DNA of 64,000 nucleotides from Purshia tridentata (GCA_003254885.1 QANT01000370.1:48232-112231); one strand, 5' to 3'. Counted from the first letter of the stretch, positions 12,397 through 25,084 are shown. The notes: generated by a model from the sequence alone, not told the origin. Numbers and translations are program-made.

Positions 12397-13208
12397 TGTT
12401 GATGCAAAAAATTGGGCGTTCTTTAGATCAACGTGGATGAAGAAGGATAGACTTGATCCTGTACCTTTGACTTTGAAGTTTGATAGTTCCTGTAATGGAA
12501 AGAAAACAAGAGTGGAACTCACACTAGTGTGGTATTGGCTGAAGATCCTCCGATGCCAAAGTTAGAAAACAGCAAGAACTAGAATGATCTCAAGAGCTAG
12601 GCCTGAGATTAGTTCAAGTGATGTATATTCTCTATTTATGTTTTCCTTTTTTCTATATCTTTGAAAATGGGAAAAATGGGCTATTTATAGGCAAGAGCCC
12701 CAGATACCTACATGGAGATGAGCGGTTGTCACTGAGCCACGTGGATGCATCTGTGGCGTTCATCTCACCCATTAGGCCACTTTATCATTAAATGCAGGCA
12801 TGGTAGGTGGGTAAAGGGGCTAAGCAACTGTCAAGTCATGATGGTAGGTGGGTAAAGGGGCTAAGCAACTGTCAAGTCATGCCCCCTTTATGTCAGATAG
12901 AGGACTTTTGCGCACTCAACACTTGAGTATATAACCCTTGGAGAACGTGTACTACAGATTGATGCCGACATAACTGCATGAAGCCGACCCGACCCGAATC
13001 ATTGCCCGAACTGATCTGCAAGACCGACCTTGAAGGTTGTGCAGATCCAGCGAGCTGTTGTTGAGTCTACCCAGTCTCTGATTTCGGCTCGGTGAACATA
13101 CGCGACATGCAGTCACTTCTGCTTGGGTCAATGGTCAATGTGATGGACAGGGGACAGGTGTCAGATATCCGCTCGTGGGTAATATGGATGCCGATCCGAG
13201 CATCAACA
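12397..13208. mobile_element. Solo LTR of a retrotransposon (812 bp)
   Basis: The element starts TGTTGATGC and ends GCATCAACA, a perfect 9-bp terminal inverted repeat of the TG...CA form expected of LTRs. It is flanked on both sides by the same five bases, CTTCC (12392-12396 and 13209-13213), a textbook target-site duplication. A TATTTATAGG motif near 12680 may be the LTR's own TATA box. No second LTR, primer-binding site or polyprotein is present, so this is a solo LTR left by recombination between two LTRs. It contains a 41-bp tandem duplication at 12800-12881. The superfamily (copia or gypsy) cannot be told from an LTR alone. Confidence 0.85.
12800..12881. repeat. 41-bp perfect tandem duplication within the solo LTR
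   Basis: Two identical adjacent copies, 12800-12840 and 12841-12881, starting ATGGTAGGTGGGTAAAGGGG. It lies in the right half of the LTR and may be a variable feature of the family. Confidence 0.9.
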
Positions 13209-13213
13209 CTTCC

Positions 13214-14521
13214 ATTTCTCATACTAACATATGTTGGCATTTCTCATACTCCTCCTCCTAACCAATCTACTCTTATCTCACATACATTCTTTTAACCTCA
13301 ATTATGAATATTAATGGTCACGTGATTAAGATTGGAAGTAACAATTAATAAAACCATTAAATATGGGATGTTAATATGTGGTGCTTGAACTGCCTAGCCA
13401 ATATGCCGTAACATTCCTCCTCACACAAATTCTCTTTTCATAAAATAAGCAACTTCAGTGTTCTCATGAAGAAGGGCATGCAGTAGTGCCCCAAATGAAG
13501 GGCATGAATTTCAAACAACTCCACCTCTCAATCGGTAGCTTCTAAGTTCTAAGACGTTGCATGCATTAGAATATAGATTGATATTGGAATAGAAGACTTA
13601 CAAGTTGGCTAGCTTGAGACTTCTTGGTAAGGAGTACTGCTCCATCTGCCATTGTAACTGCTGCTAGCCAGAGCGATATTAACATGGCGGGTTCTTTTAT
13701 GGAATGAAACAGTGGCTTGAAATTAAGGATTACATATATTTTGTGTGTATTCTTATTCTTAACTTATGTTAAATAAGGTTCCCTAGTTCGTTGTCTTGCT
13801 CAGGCCACACGGATTTTTTTATTGGGTTAAAAAGGATCGTTAAGAAATATGCTTTCCCATCTGAATATTCCTCTGTGGGAAACTTTTTATTAATTCCTAG
13901 AATTATGAACGGCATTTCTCTCAACGATTTCCAATCTTGTAGCACAATTCATGTGAATATTATAACTCTAAAACCTTTCAGATAGTATAATCAATTTATG
14001 TGAATATTATAATATAAATTGACGGCAAGTTTATACTTTAAAATAGAGTGTTAATAATATATATTTACTTATATTATAACACGTTAATTGATCATCTAAT
14101 GATATTTTAATTATATATAATAATTTCTTCGTATGTAAAAATGGCAATGGGATGAGTGGATCGGGTTTTCCAATACTATTCTTGACCTACCCAATAAATA
14201 GGTCAAATTTTGCAGATATCATACCCACTTTAACAAGGTAGCGCCTCGCGGGTCTTCACGGACCAGAGGATTTTTTCATCCCTATACATATGTGAGATTA
14301 GCATACATACTCAGAATTTCTATTGAGACCATTTTTTTTTTTTTGACCACTATTGAGACCATTTTAACTGACTATTGACCCACGTACATTAGAAAGATAG
14401 CAGAGCACATAGTCAAGTAAGTTAAGATAGTTCTGATGAAGTGGAAAAAAGGAAAAAGGAAGATAGTTCCGATAGTTTTATTCAAAATTGAACAATTTTT
14501 GGGTCACTTTGGGGGTGACCT
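13214..14521. other. Intergenic DNA between solo LTR and foldback element
   Basis: AT-rich sequence with no supported gene. Around 14150-14285 a GC-richer patch (GGGATGAGTGGATCGGG... AGCGCCTCGCGGG) looks like the remnant of a short non-autonomous element. A broadly similar patch lies near 47390-47530. This resemblance is by eye only. Confidence 0.3.
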
Positions 14522-14915
14522 TGAATTTTTGGGTCACAGGTCACCCCATCTCTCGAAATTACAATTTTGGCAATGTTGGCGCATAATCGGACCGTTTACA
14601 TTTTAGATCACCTATTATAGATCATCTATGCAAAAAATTAACTCAATCGGAAATCATTTGGTTATAAAATTGTTGTCAATTAAACAGAAAAAATTAACGA
14701 TTTGGTCAAAAAATCACTCTTTAATTTGAAACCCTTCATTTTTTCTATATAATTGACAACAATTATATAATCAAATGATTTCCAATTAAGTTGATTTTTT
14801 ACATAGATGATCTATAATAAGTGATCTAAAATGTGAACGGTTTCGATTATGCGTCAACATTGCCGAAATTATAATTTCGAAAGGTGGGATGACCTCACCC
14901 AAATATTTTTCTTCA
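14522..14915. mobile_element. Foldback / MITE-like element with arms of about 170 bp
   Basis: The left arm (about 14522-14694) and right arm (about 14738-14915) are imperfect reverse complements along their whole length, with a loop of about 40 bp. Matching landmarks are TTTTGGCAATGTTGGCGCAT on the left, with CGGCAATGTTGACGCAT as the reverse complement on the right, and ATTATAGATCATCTATG in both. No coding capacity. The left edge may extend to about 14480, because TTTTTGGGTCAC is repeated there, and no target-site duplication could be fixed. A related partial copy lies at 62395-62490. Confidence 0.75.
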
Positions 14916-15079
14916 AAATTTACCTCATTCTAGCTATGCCACCTACCTTTGGCATTCTTACTCAAAATTTAAAACTTGGAATTACCATTACTAATTCACA
15001 TAATCCCAACGGCCGTATTATATTAAACTTCCTTTTTTTAGGTGGATGTGCCGCGTGCTTTCATAAGTTTCCCTCAATA

Positions 15080-15105
15080 ACTCTCTCTCTCTCTCTCTCT
15101 CTTCT
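15080..15105 (+). repeat. CT microsatellite in the probable 5'UTR of the SAP/CCCH gene
   Basis: A run of CT dinucleotides about 110-130 bases before the start codon of the downstream gene. Pyrimidine-rich leaders of this kind are common in plant 5'UTRs. Confidence 0.7.
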
Positions 15106-15210
15106 CTCTATCGCTCTCAAATTTTCTACCTTTTCCCCCCAAATAATTCCATAAAAGGAAGTAGGAACCCGTTTGGTGTTTAAGCAATCAACCAAGATCT
15201 AAACCCATCA

Positions 15211-18003
15211 ATGACTATCCCTGAGCTATCTAAAGATCATGAATATGAAGAAAAAGGTGAAGATTTCTGCGACATTGGAGAATCAGACCCGGAATACGGT
15301 TCAGACGATTCGACTAAGGACCCGAGTTATAGCGATCTTGAAGAAACCCATGCCAAGTTCACAGAGCTTTCAATCAAGAAAAAATCAAAGGCTCGGTTAG
15401 TGTCTGGTTGATCAGAGGGACATTTATCTTAATGGGTTATCTTTTTCTTTTCTTTTCTTTGTCTTTAAATATTGATTTTAAGCTAGTAATCTATCATTTA
15501 AGTGTTGGAATTTAGTTGGTATTACTGGATTTGCAGTATTGTGAAGGATATTGATCTGGGTAGTGAAGAAGACCTTGATGGGGAGGAGATGGTTGTACTT
15601 GTACCTCAGCTTAATGAGAAAGATGAGAAAAGCTTTGAAATGGTCCAAAAGATTATTGAAGGTATGCCTTTTAAGCAATTTCAGTTTTTTCATGTTCAGT
15701 TTTTATGGTGTACTGATAGAACTTTGAATTTTCTGTCATTGTTTGGTGGCAGGTAGACAGATTGAGAAACTGAAAGTGGAGCAATGTAAGCTCTACCTGA
15801 GAAAGAATGGTCTAAGACTGACTGGAAATAAAGACACCCTCATTCAGCGCATTAAGGAGCATCTAGAGTAATTTCATCCACTTTAGTAGCTTTTTTCAAG
15901 ATATGATTTTGTTCCCTTCATTTTTCAGGTTCGTTTTTGTTCTTCAGGATTTTGAATGGTGGAGGTGAGAAAAGGTACCCAGCATCTAGCTTTGTTTTGA
16001 ATTGTAAAGGTATACTTGCTAAGTTAATAGAATCATAATATAGTCTTTGCAATGATGTCATTCACTGTGTATGCCTGAAGTTGTTTTCGCTAAGATGGTG
16101 TTGTACATAAAAAGTATTTTATTCCTCTAATGTAAAAAAACTGAATTATAATGTGGCCTTATGCAGGGGACGCATGCACTGGCGATGTTGTCATGTTTGA
16201 ACAAAATGTCTATGAAATGTAAGCCTTTTGTTTTTAATTGTGTTTCCTTGTTTCTTTTATCAGTTGAAGATGTACTAGAACAGAATTGGCTCTTCTTTTA
16301 CAAAGTGAAAAATGTCTGGAATATGATTAAAGTAGTCCTACATCTAAGTTTGATGTACACGGCCATGTACTATGTCCATTATTTCTTACATTCAATGTAT
16401 TTTTTAGTTGATTAAAAGGGCACCGAACTATTTTATACATGATTCTCACTGAGACATGGAATTAGGATGAAGATGATCATCACCAGTACTACTATCTCTA
16501 TCCTATATTGCACAAATTTTTACCTGGACATTGAATTTCTATTCTTAATGCTTTTTATTTTTGCAGGTTTGACATAGCATCCCGGAGTGCAAGAGGCCCT
16601 CCATGCGGCAGAAGGATTGTTGCAGGCCATATTGTGAAAGAAAGCTATGGCGCTGCAAAACAGCAGCACACATTTACAGTGAGTGAAAGAATCTTAGGAT
16701 TTCTTTTAAAAGACTAGTAGTATTGTAAAAGAACCGCACATGATGACTTCCAAGTTATTTTAGATTGAAATAAGATTTCTATAAAACTGAAGTGGGCCAA
16801 GATTTAGCTGATTCTAGATACACAGTTAGACTCAAATGAGCAAGTTGAGTGTAGATTAAAATTTTCATACGTCATAGCAGTTGCTAATGCCTGCAGTTTC
16901 TTTTTTTGGCTATTCTGATCAGATTGAAGTACTCTGGAGCAAGGGGGAGAAACCACTCCCTCCACTTCACCCCCTCCTAATTAAGGGTCGGAACCTTTAC
17001 CAGTTGAAAACTTTGAGACAGGTCTGCTTTTAGTCCTCGTCATCATTTGATGATCATTTTTATGGTAATTAATTCTTGTTGTCAACTCTAGAGGTGGGAA
17101 GATGAAGGGGAGAGGCAGAAAGCTTTGATGGAAAAGCACTCAAGGGGATCTCTTGCTAGGTCTGAGAGAGAAACACGGATCCAGGAGAAGGAAAAGAGAA
17201 AAATTCTCAAGACAAATAGGTATTCAATATGATTGCAATTGAAAGTAGTTTTTATATCCACCAAATCTGCTAATGCTCCTAGTACCATTCATTTATCCTT
17301 GTCATTACAGTTTACAAGCTTAAGCTGTCTGTACTTCAGGGTTTCAAGAAAGGAGGAACCAAAAAAGAACCAGTCTCGGTTTAACTCAACCTCAACGCTG
17401 AAATCATCAGTTCAACCTCAACAATCTGGTTCAGAGTTTAATTCAGAAATACCAGCAAACCGACATCAACCATTTGGCACATCAGTTGATTCAGGAAATA
17501 CAAAAATGGGACCTCCAAAGTTGGGATCTTTTACTGATTCAGTAAAACCAGCAACTCAAACTCACCAATCAAAGATTGCTGTCAATTCACAAAAACCAGC
17601 AACTATTGCTCCAGCTTCAAAGTCTTGCTTCATGCAAGATAGGTATTTCAACAAAGCTTCTCAGAACTTGGATGAGAGTAGGAATTCAAACAACACAGAA
17701 AGAGTGTACCTGAAGAGTAACACCTATGACAGCATGCCTATTGACACTATCAAGTTGCCACTACCACTTTTTAATGGGATAAAGGGGTTATCACAGAAGA
17801 GTTATCAAAGGCAGCCATTGACAAGCGTGAACCACTTTCTTCCAATGAGTACTCGAGGGCAAAAGCAGATATGTCGATATTATGCTCAGGGTAGATGTTA
17901 TTATGGAGATAACTGCAAATTTTCTCATGAAATAAGAGGAGATTACAATGAAAGGAGGGAAGATAGGTGGCCTCGTGCAGCAGCGGAACATAGAAGGGAC
18001 TAA
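15211..18003 (+). CDS. SAP-domain and CCCH zinc-finger protein (C3H62-like)
   Basis: Nine exons join in frame: 15211-15395, 15537-15661, 15753-15867, 15948-16009, 16167-16218, 16567-16678, 16923-17021, 17092-17219 and 17340-18003, giving 513 residues. The N-terminus is acidic (ESDPEYGSDD). Residues about 104-142 form a SAP motif (VEQCKLYLRKNGLRLTGNKD, then LIQRIKEHL), a DNA/RNA-binding helix pair. A conserved central part follows (YPASSFVLNCKGDACTGDVV, then PPCGRRIVAGHIVKESYGAA), ending in a charged helix rich in Arg, Glu and Lys. The C-terminal CCCH finger reads C-X7-C-X5-C-X3-H (CRYYAQGRCYYGDNCKFSH). From memory this matches Arabidopsis CCCH protein 62. A nuclear, nucleic-acid-binding role is inferred; no specific function is known to me. 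The protein ends in a basic/acidic tail 26 residues after the finger. Confidence 0.9.
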
Positions 18004-19299
18004 GAGAAGTCACCAATGTGCTGACGGGTGAGCATCACTTGTAAAAAAATTTGTTTCCCTTCTATTACAATACAGAGATCGTCAGTAGATTAATATTGCT
18101 TTTGTTGTGACAAAAAAATATATTACTTTTGTTTTTTTGTTAAGAACTTAAGATTGAACCCAATTGTTTTCACCATAGCGGCTTATTCTCGATTCGAGCG
18201 GTCATTATTTTTACCTGGGACAAATAAGCCTGTTGAACCATTCAAGGCATATGCATGACTCGTTTGGACTATATTGTGTTGTATTCGGTGTGATGTAGCA
18301 CTAAAAGCTCATCCTATCTGCTAATCAAAAGCTCTCATTCTCCTTCTCTCTTAAACCCTATTAAAGCAAGAACAAAAAGAACTTATTTCAATTATGCAAA
18401 TACTAAACCCAGTTCACACATGCTTTAGTTCTGAATTTATTTTTTTCAAGCTTCATGTCACCTAAAGATTTAAAGAGTGCAACTATATCCAAAATTTTCA
18501 CTTCGCACTCCTTCTCACTAAACACCTCTAGTAACTTTTAACTTTATAAAAATTTTCACCACACATTTCAAAAAATATACAGTACCCAAGGACCCAACAT
18601 CCCCCGGCCTCTGCAACTGCTGCCCACCACCATCGTCACTAGTTGTCCAACTTGAGACTGTGGGTGCCCTTCTTCACCTCTCTCTTCCTCTCTCACTCTC
18701 TGTCTTTCCCTTACTCTTTTCTCTCTCTCTCTCTCTCCCGCAGCCCCTTTGTGCCGGACAAGAAAGGCCGACATAGAAGGGTTACAAAGAGAGATGAGGG
18801 AAGGAAAAGAGTGAGAGAGGGAGGGGAGAAATGCACCGGTGGTCTGAGCTCGGACCGCCAGCAACAATGGCAGTGGGTCCTTGGGTGCGTTGCTGTTCAA
18901 TATGTTGGCATACAGTTCTAATTTCACAAATCCAAAACAAGGGATGGGAGGTGAGAAGGGAGTGTGTATATAGCAACCAGTATTAAAAAATTCAGCATCT
19001 ATCTTATGTTTCCGTCTTAGTTTTATCAGCTATTGTACACCGAAAACAGTAACAAATAACAAATTTTGATAAACACATAGCCTTCATTATTATCTACAAT
19101 TGTAAAGCTCAAATCATAAATGAATTGCGTAAAATTAACCTGCTATATAATAAGAATGATCCTTAACCGGGAAAAAAAAAAGGAATGATCCACATAAGAT
19201 GCAGATTACTGTCCTTAATCTACAATTCAAGGCCAGTTTGAGGCAAATAAACAAAGTTCATATAACAAAAATTATTAAGACGACAATAAAAGGGCAGCA
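18004..19299. other. Convergent interval between SAP/CCCH gene and MAC5 homologue
   Basis: Holds the 3'UTRs of both flanking genes and a (CT)n microsatellite at about 18718-18739. Open frames of 60-120 codons here are produced by the CT/GA-rich tract and look like noise (Ser/Leu and Arg/Glu repeats). No RNA gene recognised. Confidence 0.45.
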
Positions 19300-21382
19300 T
19301 CACTGCTGTGATGACCCCGTTGGTGCAGACACAGACCCAGACGGTGTGGACCCCGAATGTCCAGAAATGGAGGGTGCGGATCCTGATGGTGTAGAACCTG
19401 AGGGTGCAGACCCTGGTGTCGCAGAATGCTGATACTGTTGGTTCATTGATGAGGATGGTGGTGGTGGCCCTGCAGAATGATATTGTGGAGGGTATTGCTG
19501 GTAAGGTGGTGGTGGAGGCGGCATATACCCATATGGAGGAGCATAAAACTGCTGTTGATATTGACCATGTGGTGGAGCCATGTTTTGAAAAGCATAATGC
19601 TGACTATGTTGCGGCCTCTGTGGACCAGAATTGTTCTCGCCTGACCCTGCAGGCCCACTAGGAGCTGCATCCTGGGATTTAACAAGGGCACCCATTCTTT
19701 GAGGGTCCATTGATGGATAAAACGACCTCTCCTGTGAAGGTGGAGGTGGGATGTTGTAGTAGTGCACTGGTGCAGATTGGTCTTGTAATTGGTTCTGCTG
19801 TTGGGATATGACTGCTCGAGGCAACAACCCACTATGAGTAACTGCCTTCTGCCTAGCTTCATCTGTGCCCTCCAATTCAGGTTTTGGAGCTTGAGGCCTA
19901 CCCCACATTAACTTCAATCTCAAACCCTTTATCACCAGTTTATTTGAGAGTTCCTCTGCAGCTTTTTCTGCACCTTCTCTTGTTGTGTAGGTTACAAAAG
20001 CACATGCTCGTTGGAGCACCATCCTAACGGATTCTATTTCACCATGAGCATAAAATTGATCCCTCAAATCCTGCTCAGAAATTCTGGCATCAAGCCCACC
20101 CACATATAGGGTTCTAATGCTTTCATCCTCAGGAGGTTCCAGGGAGGGCATCTCACCAGCCTTGTTAAGTAGCTTCATCGCCACTGGATCATTGATTCTG
20201 CAAATATTTAAAATAAAAAATGAACATCACAATCTCAAACTTCAGAGATCCATACATAATAGTATGTGCATGTGCAAAGTTGTGACTGCAAGATTAGGAA
20301 TATAGGTTTGTATAGTATTGGCTCAAAATGCTAGCTGCACACTGCAGTAGTACACCACACTCCTATCACTTCCCAAACCCACAAAGCAATATATATTTTG
20401 AACTCTGAATTACTAAACATGAATATAAACAAAATAACCGAAAAAAAGAAAGAAAAGGGCTTCATCTACTTGCTCATGCAATCTAACTACATCTACCAAT
20501 TTTCTACAAGAAGTTCCTCCCTAACTAACAAAAGGTGGAATTTCATTTTAAGCAAATAATTGGGTGGAAACCATTAAACATCAGAAACGAATTCACAAGT
20601 GTTAAGTCACCAACAAGGGTCAGTAACTATAACCACAGGCATAAAATATACAACTTGAAAAAAAGGAAAAGTATGAAGCATTGGACATACCCATAGTAAC
20701 GATCCTTGATGTTCTGCTGCGACAACTCCCCAGTAATGGGCATCTCGTGTCTGTACGGACACTCAGCACCTCTCGTACACTCACCCCGAATGTAAAAACT
20801 GCAGACATGCGCTCTGTTCCTCTTGTAATACGGCGTCGTCCTCTGCAGCTTCAGAATCGTATCATTCGGCCGCGCCTTCCCGAACGAAGACTCGTAATCA
20901 ATCCCCGCCCTAGCCTGCACTCCCCAAAACCAAAATTAAAACCAAATCCCCCAAAAATCCAGAACCCTAATTAATACAAAACAAAACTTAGATTACGCTA
21001 AACTCACCTTGCGGTCATGCTCCTCGGCGAAGAACTCACGGTTCACGTCGCTCTTGGGAATGGAGTCATTGGAGTCGATGGCCAGGGCGGTGTCGCGGAC
21101 TTGGACCGGAAGGCCGTACTCGAGGTCCAGGAGGCAGACCTGGCAGACGTTCTTGAGCTTGCTGCAGGTCTGGCAAATCTCGGCCTTCTTGAACCGGGCG
21201 TCGCGGCCGGGCCGCCACCGAAAGACGGTGAAAGGGCGCGTGCAGATCTTGCACTCTTTGTCGTAATCGGCGCGCGTCATGCGGACGTAAGGGTTGTCGC
21301 CGAGGCACGACTCGCAGATGATCGGAAAGTCTGAACGTTCCCAACCGTCCTTCTCCACATCTCTAAGCAACCTGTGCGCCAT
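19300..21382 (-). CDS. MAC5: RBM22/Cwc2-type spliceosomal protein (MAC5)
   Basis: Three exons (21008-21382, 20691-20914, 19300-20197) join in frame to 498 residues. The N-terminal half has the Cys-rich module of the Cwc2/RBM22 family ([15 protein letters not shown], then [27 protein letters not shown]). A CCCH finger follows ([21 protein letters not shown]7-C-X5-C-X3-H), then one RRM ([19 protein letters not shown], then [15 protein letters not shown]). The C-terminal 200 residues are Pro/Gln/Tyr-rich and end in a Gly-Ser-Ala-Pro repeat. The family contacts U6 snRNA and the intron in the activated spliceosome. In plants MAC5A/B belong to the MOS4-associated complex acting in splicing, microRNA biogenesis and immunity. 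The gene is divergent from the HAOX gene, with 880 bp between start codons. Exon 1 is unusually GC-rich compared with its surroundings. Confidence 0.95.
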
Positions 21383-22262
21383 TGTTGAGAGACAGAGAGA
21401 GTGTGTGACCTAGAAAACGAACTTTCCCAATTCCCTCGTAAAACGCTTTATTACAGTTTCGTCGGTTTAATTCGGGTTCGGAGTTATCTCTCTGTTTTTT
21501 CCGGGCCCCACCCCCATATTTAAGTAATTTAAATAAGGATTCTTCTTAGGATTACCACTCTAATATATAGATGACACGCCGTGATTTGGTTTAAAAATGT
21601 GACACTTGTTATTTTGTTAAAAAAAGTAATATATATAATGATATAAACCATCTTTTTGTGACGAAAAAAAATAACTCATTTAAATAATATTTTTAAAAGA
21701 AAAAAGACCAAAACTACTAGTAAATATCAGTCCAAAGTCTTGGTCAAACTAAATGCAATTATTGAATAAAGAATTTATAGCCTCGAACAATCGGGTTGTG
21801 CAAGCTCTTCAGAAAAACGAATATTGGGTTTTCCAGCTCTTAAGTGAGAGGTATGTGTAGCTTGTTTTTGGTTTGAGATCAGCTTAGTTGATTACTATGT
21901 GAGCTTGAATGCACATATATTCTGGTGGGTCATCATGGTTTCTTGTCATAATTTTTTATCAATAAAATAAGCAGTTCTTAGCTGTTTTTATGCTAATTGT
22001 GAAGTATTTTAGTTCTGCACAATTTGTTAAATAGACAAATATAACAAAAATTCAGTTGTTGGAGTAAAGTTTTTCCCTTTATTTCCCTCCAAAGTGCCCT
22101 TTCTTAGATTGCAATGGCTTCAAATATTCATTCATCAAATTCTTGAGATTCTAAGTGAAACCCATTGGCTTTTTCTAGTTAGACATTTGGGTAGTACCAT
22201 CTACATCTAGGAGAGGTTGCTTGAAAGTTTGGATTGATTAAAGTTTTAAGTTTCCAAGATAA
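21383..22262. promoter_or_regulatory. Shared divergent promoter region, MAC5 / HAOX
   Basis: Only 880 bp separate the two start codons of divergent genes, so this interval must hold both promoters and both leaders. It is AT-rich in the middle (about 21590-21780). No specific operator could be assigned. Confidence 0.5.
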
Positions 22263-25084
22263 ATGGCATCTGCACCAGTCAATGTGAATGAATTCCAAGA
22301 ACTGGCTAGGCAAGTCCTTCCAAAGATGTACTATGATTTCTACACTGGGGGAGCTGAGGACCAGCACACGCTAAAAGAGAATGTGGAAGCATTTCGCAGA
22401 ATCATGTAATGTGTAAGCCTGCTGGTGATTAATGTAACATAAATAAACAAAAGGTATGATTAAGTGAGTGATTTCTCTGTGCCTTTTTTCCAGGTTGCGG
22501 CCTAGAATTCTTGTAGATGTTAGCAGAATAGATATGTCAACTACTGTATTGGGTTACAAAATCTCAGCGCCTATAATGATTGCTCCTACTGCATATCATC
22601 AGCTAGCACACCCTCAAGGTCTAAATCGTCCTGCAAGAGTTCCCAGATGAAATTGGTTGCAGACACTGATTTTTTACCATGCTCTTTTTGTTTACTACAG
22701 GAGAGGTTGCCACCGCTAGAGCAGCAGCTGCGTGCAACACCATAATGGTATTCTTATGACATATATTGAACTAAATATTATGTGTAGTTAGGTGTTTTAA
22801 TTGTGGTATTTTTCATTGTAGGTTTTATCCTACATGTCTACCTGCACTGTGGAGGAGGTTGCTTCCAGTTGCAATGCTTTTCGATTCTTTCAATTATATG
22901 TATTTATTCCCTCTTGTGCTCATTTGAAGTTCACCAGTCAATTTTTTTCTTTACAGCAACCTTTCTTCTTATTGCCATTTTCTTCGAACAGGTTTACAAG
23001 AGACGAGATGTATCTACTCAGATAATTCGCAAAGCTGAAAAAAATGGATACAAGGCTATTGTCCTAACTGTTGATGCTCCGAGACTTGGTCGAAGAGAGG
23101 CAGACATAAAGAATAGGTCAATGTCATCCCATTTTTCTTGTGTCTGTTTCTCCATGCTATGCAATTTATTGCTTTCGAAGTATGATGGAACTTGCTTTAT
23201 GTAATGTGGATAGGACGTGGATAGGACAGATACTTTTCTGTGTTATATATGTATGCCAAATCTTGTTTTGTCAACTCTTATGTGGTGCATTGTACTATAT
23301 CTTATGCATTTCATTTGAAACATGACTGTGACGACTTTCGCAGAATGGTCTCACCTCAGTTGAAGAATTTTGAAGGCCTTTTATCAACTGCAATAGACTC
23401 TGTGAGTGGAATAGAGAGAAAGACCGAGAGTTCATTAACACTTGATGACTGTGTGCTGATAAAAATAAGTTTTGTTAGTCTGCTGTATGATCCAAGTGAA
23501 AGATCATGCTTATCTAAGTTTTGCAGGATGAAGGATCAAACTTGGAAGCTTTTGCCAAGGAGGCCTTTGATGATTCTTTGTGCTGGAAGGTATATGTCAG
23601 TAGATTCTTCTGATTGCATGGTCATATAATATTTTGGAGACTTTTTTTTCTGAGGCTAATTTTATCTTTCCCTTTCTCCGGACTACACTATAAAGGCATG
23701 ATATATACTGATACTATTCGGTTGTAACTTTCTGTAGAGATTGAGGCTATAATATACCATTGAAGTACCAATGTCTTATACTCCTTTCTGTGCCCTTGTG
23801 CTAGCTGGTTTCTTTTATTCTTGAATGCTTAGTTATTGCATCACATTCACCTCTGCAGGACATAGGATGGCTGAAATCTATTACAAAATTGCCAATTCTA
23901 ATCAAAGGGGTACTCACTTTTGAAGACGGTAAGATCAAGGCTCCATATCTTGATATCTGCTTAATTAATCTTTACCTCTTGTAAATATTAACTGATAAAG
24001 GGAAAGTTCAATTTATGTAACTGGAAAGAAATTAAAAAATGTTCACTTCTCCAGAATTTCAAAGCATGGGAGAGCTTTTGTTACTCAAACATTTGCTTAG
24101 TCTTCAGCAAATTCATAAGTGTTGGATCATGTCATGTTTCATAAGTCGTAATGGTCTATGAAATACATTGGCTTTGACTCTTGATGTCCAAAGTTGACAT
24201 TAGCCCTTCGGAATATTTGATGTTGTACCATTTCAGCAAGAAAGGCTGTGGAAGCAGGTGCTGCTGGTCTTGTTGTTTCTAATCATGGAGCCCGCCAACT
24301 AGATTATACTCCTGCCACTATTTCTGTCCTGGAAGAGGTGAAACTCTATCTCTAAAACAATTTGATCCTTCTATGGCCAATTCTCAATTTTTGGAAAGCC
24401 TTTGGTGGCTACAAATTTGGTTTAACTTCCACATGGCTAAGATTGTTTAAACCCAAAATAATATCTCAACAAGTCTTTATAAGAAATTGTGCCATTCTGA
24501 AAAAAGAAGAAACCTTTTTTATTTATTTTTAAGTCTAGTTATTATTTCTATCCTGTTTGCTATTACAAATGCTGGTGGAATTGTTGTCTATAAATTTAGT
24601 TTTCTAATTTCAGGTGGTTCATGCTGTTGGAGGGAAAGTTCCGGTTCTCTTCGATGGAGGAGTACGGCGAGGAACAGATGTCTTCAAGGCATTAGCCCTC
24701 GGCGCGCAAGCTGTCCTTGTAGGATCTCCTCCCCACTGTTTAATCATCAAGCAATCAATCTTCTGTTACACTGTTTTCTCCATTCCTATACAATGTAGTT
24801 CTAATTGATTATGCTAAAATGGGAATACCATCCCACCTTCATGTGCTCATGTAATCACCATTATTGGAGGTCTTTTATCATTGATATATGCAAATTTACT
24901 GCAGGTTGGAAGGCCTGTTATCTACGGCCTTGCAGCAAATGGAGAAAGTGGGGTGAGAAGGGTCATGGAAATGCTCAAGGATGAGTTTGAGCTCACAATG
25001 GCCCTTTCTGGTTGTCATAGTGTTAAGGATATTACCAGGAGCCACGTGATAACAGAGTCTGAGAGACTCCGCTCCATGCTTTAG
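22263..25084 (+). CDS. HAOX: Peroxisomal (S)-2-hydroxy-acid oxidase, HAOX type
   Basis: Eleven exons join in frame: 22263-22405, 22494-22618, 22701-22747, 22822-22899, 22992-23116, 23344-23401, 23527-23589, 23859-23928, 24237-24337, 24614-24718 and 24905-25084, giving 364 residues. This is an FMN-dependent alpha-hydroxy-acid oxidase (TIM barrel). Visible active-site residues are Tyr24 ([12 protein letters not shown]), Tyr131 (FRFFQLY), Lys229 (PILIKG), and His253 and Arg256 (SNHGARQLD). The phosphate-binding loop is [19 protein letters not shown]. The loop [13 protein letters not shown], instead of the Trp-containing loop of photorespiratory glycolate oxidase, points to the HAOX group that oxidises medium- and long-chain 2-hydroxy acids. 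It ends in Ser-Met-Leu, a weak PTS1-like signal, consistent with peroxisomes. Oxidation yields 2-oxo acid and hydrogen peroxide. HAOX genes lie near NUP107 and FLU in Arabidopsis too. Confidence 0.94.

Noticed and set aside
18568-18976. Open frames of 60-120 codons around the CT microsatellite
   Set aside because: Composition is Ser/Leu or Arg/Glu repeats generated by the CT/GA tract; no family resemblance or splice context.
21009-21344. Open frames of 85-105 codons overlapping MAC5 exon 1 on both strands
   Set aside because: GC-rich exon DNA lacks stop codons in other frames. The MAC5 frame has the Cys-rich family motifs.
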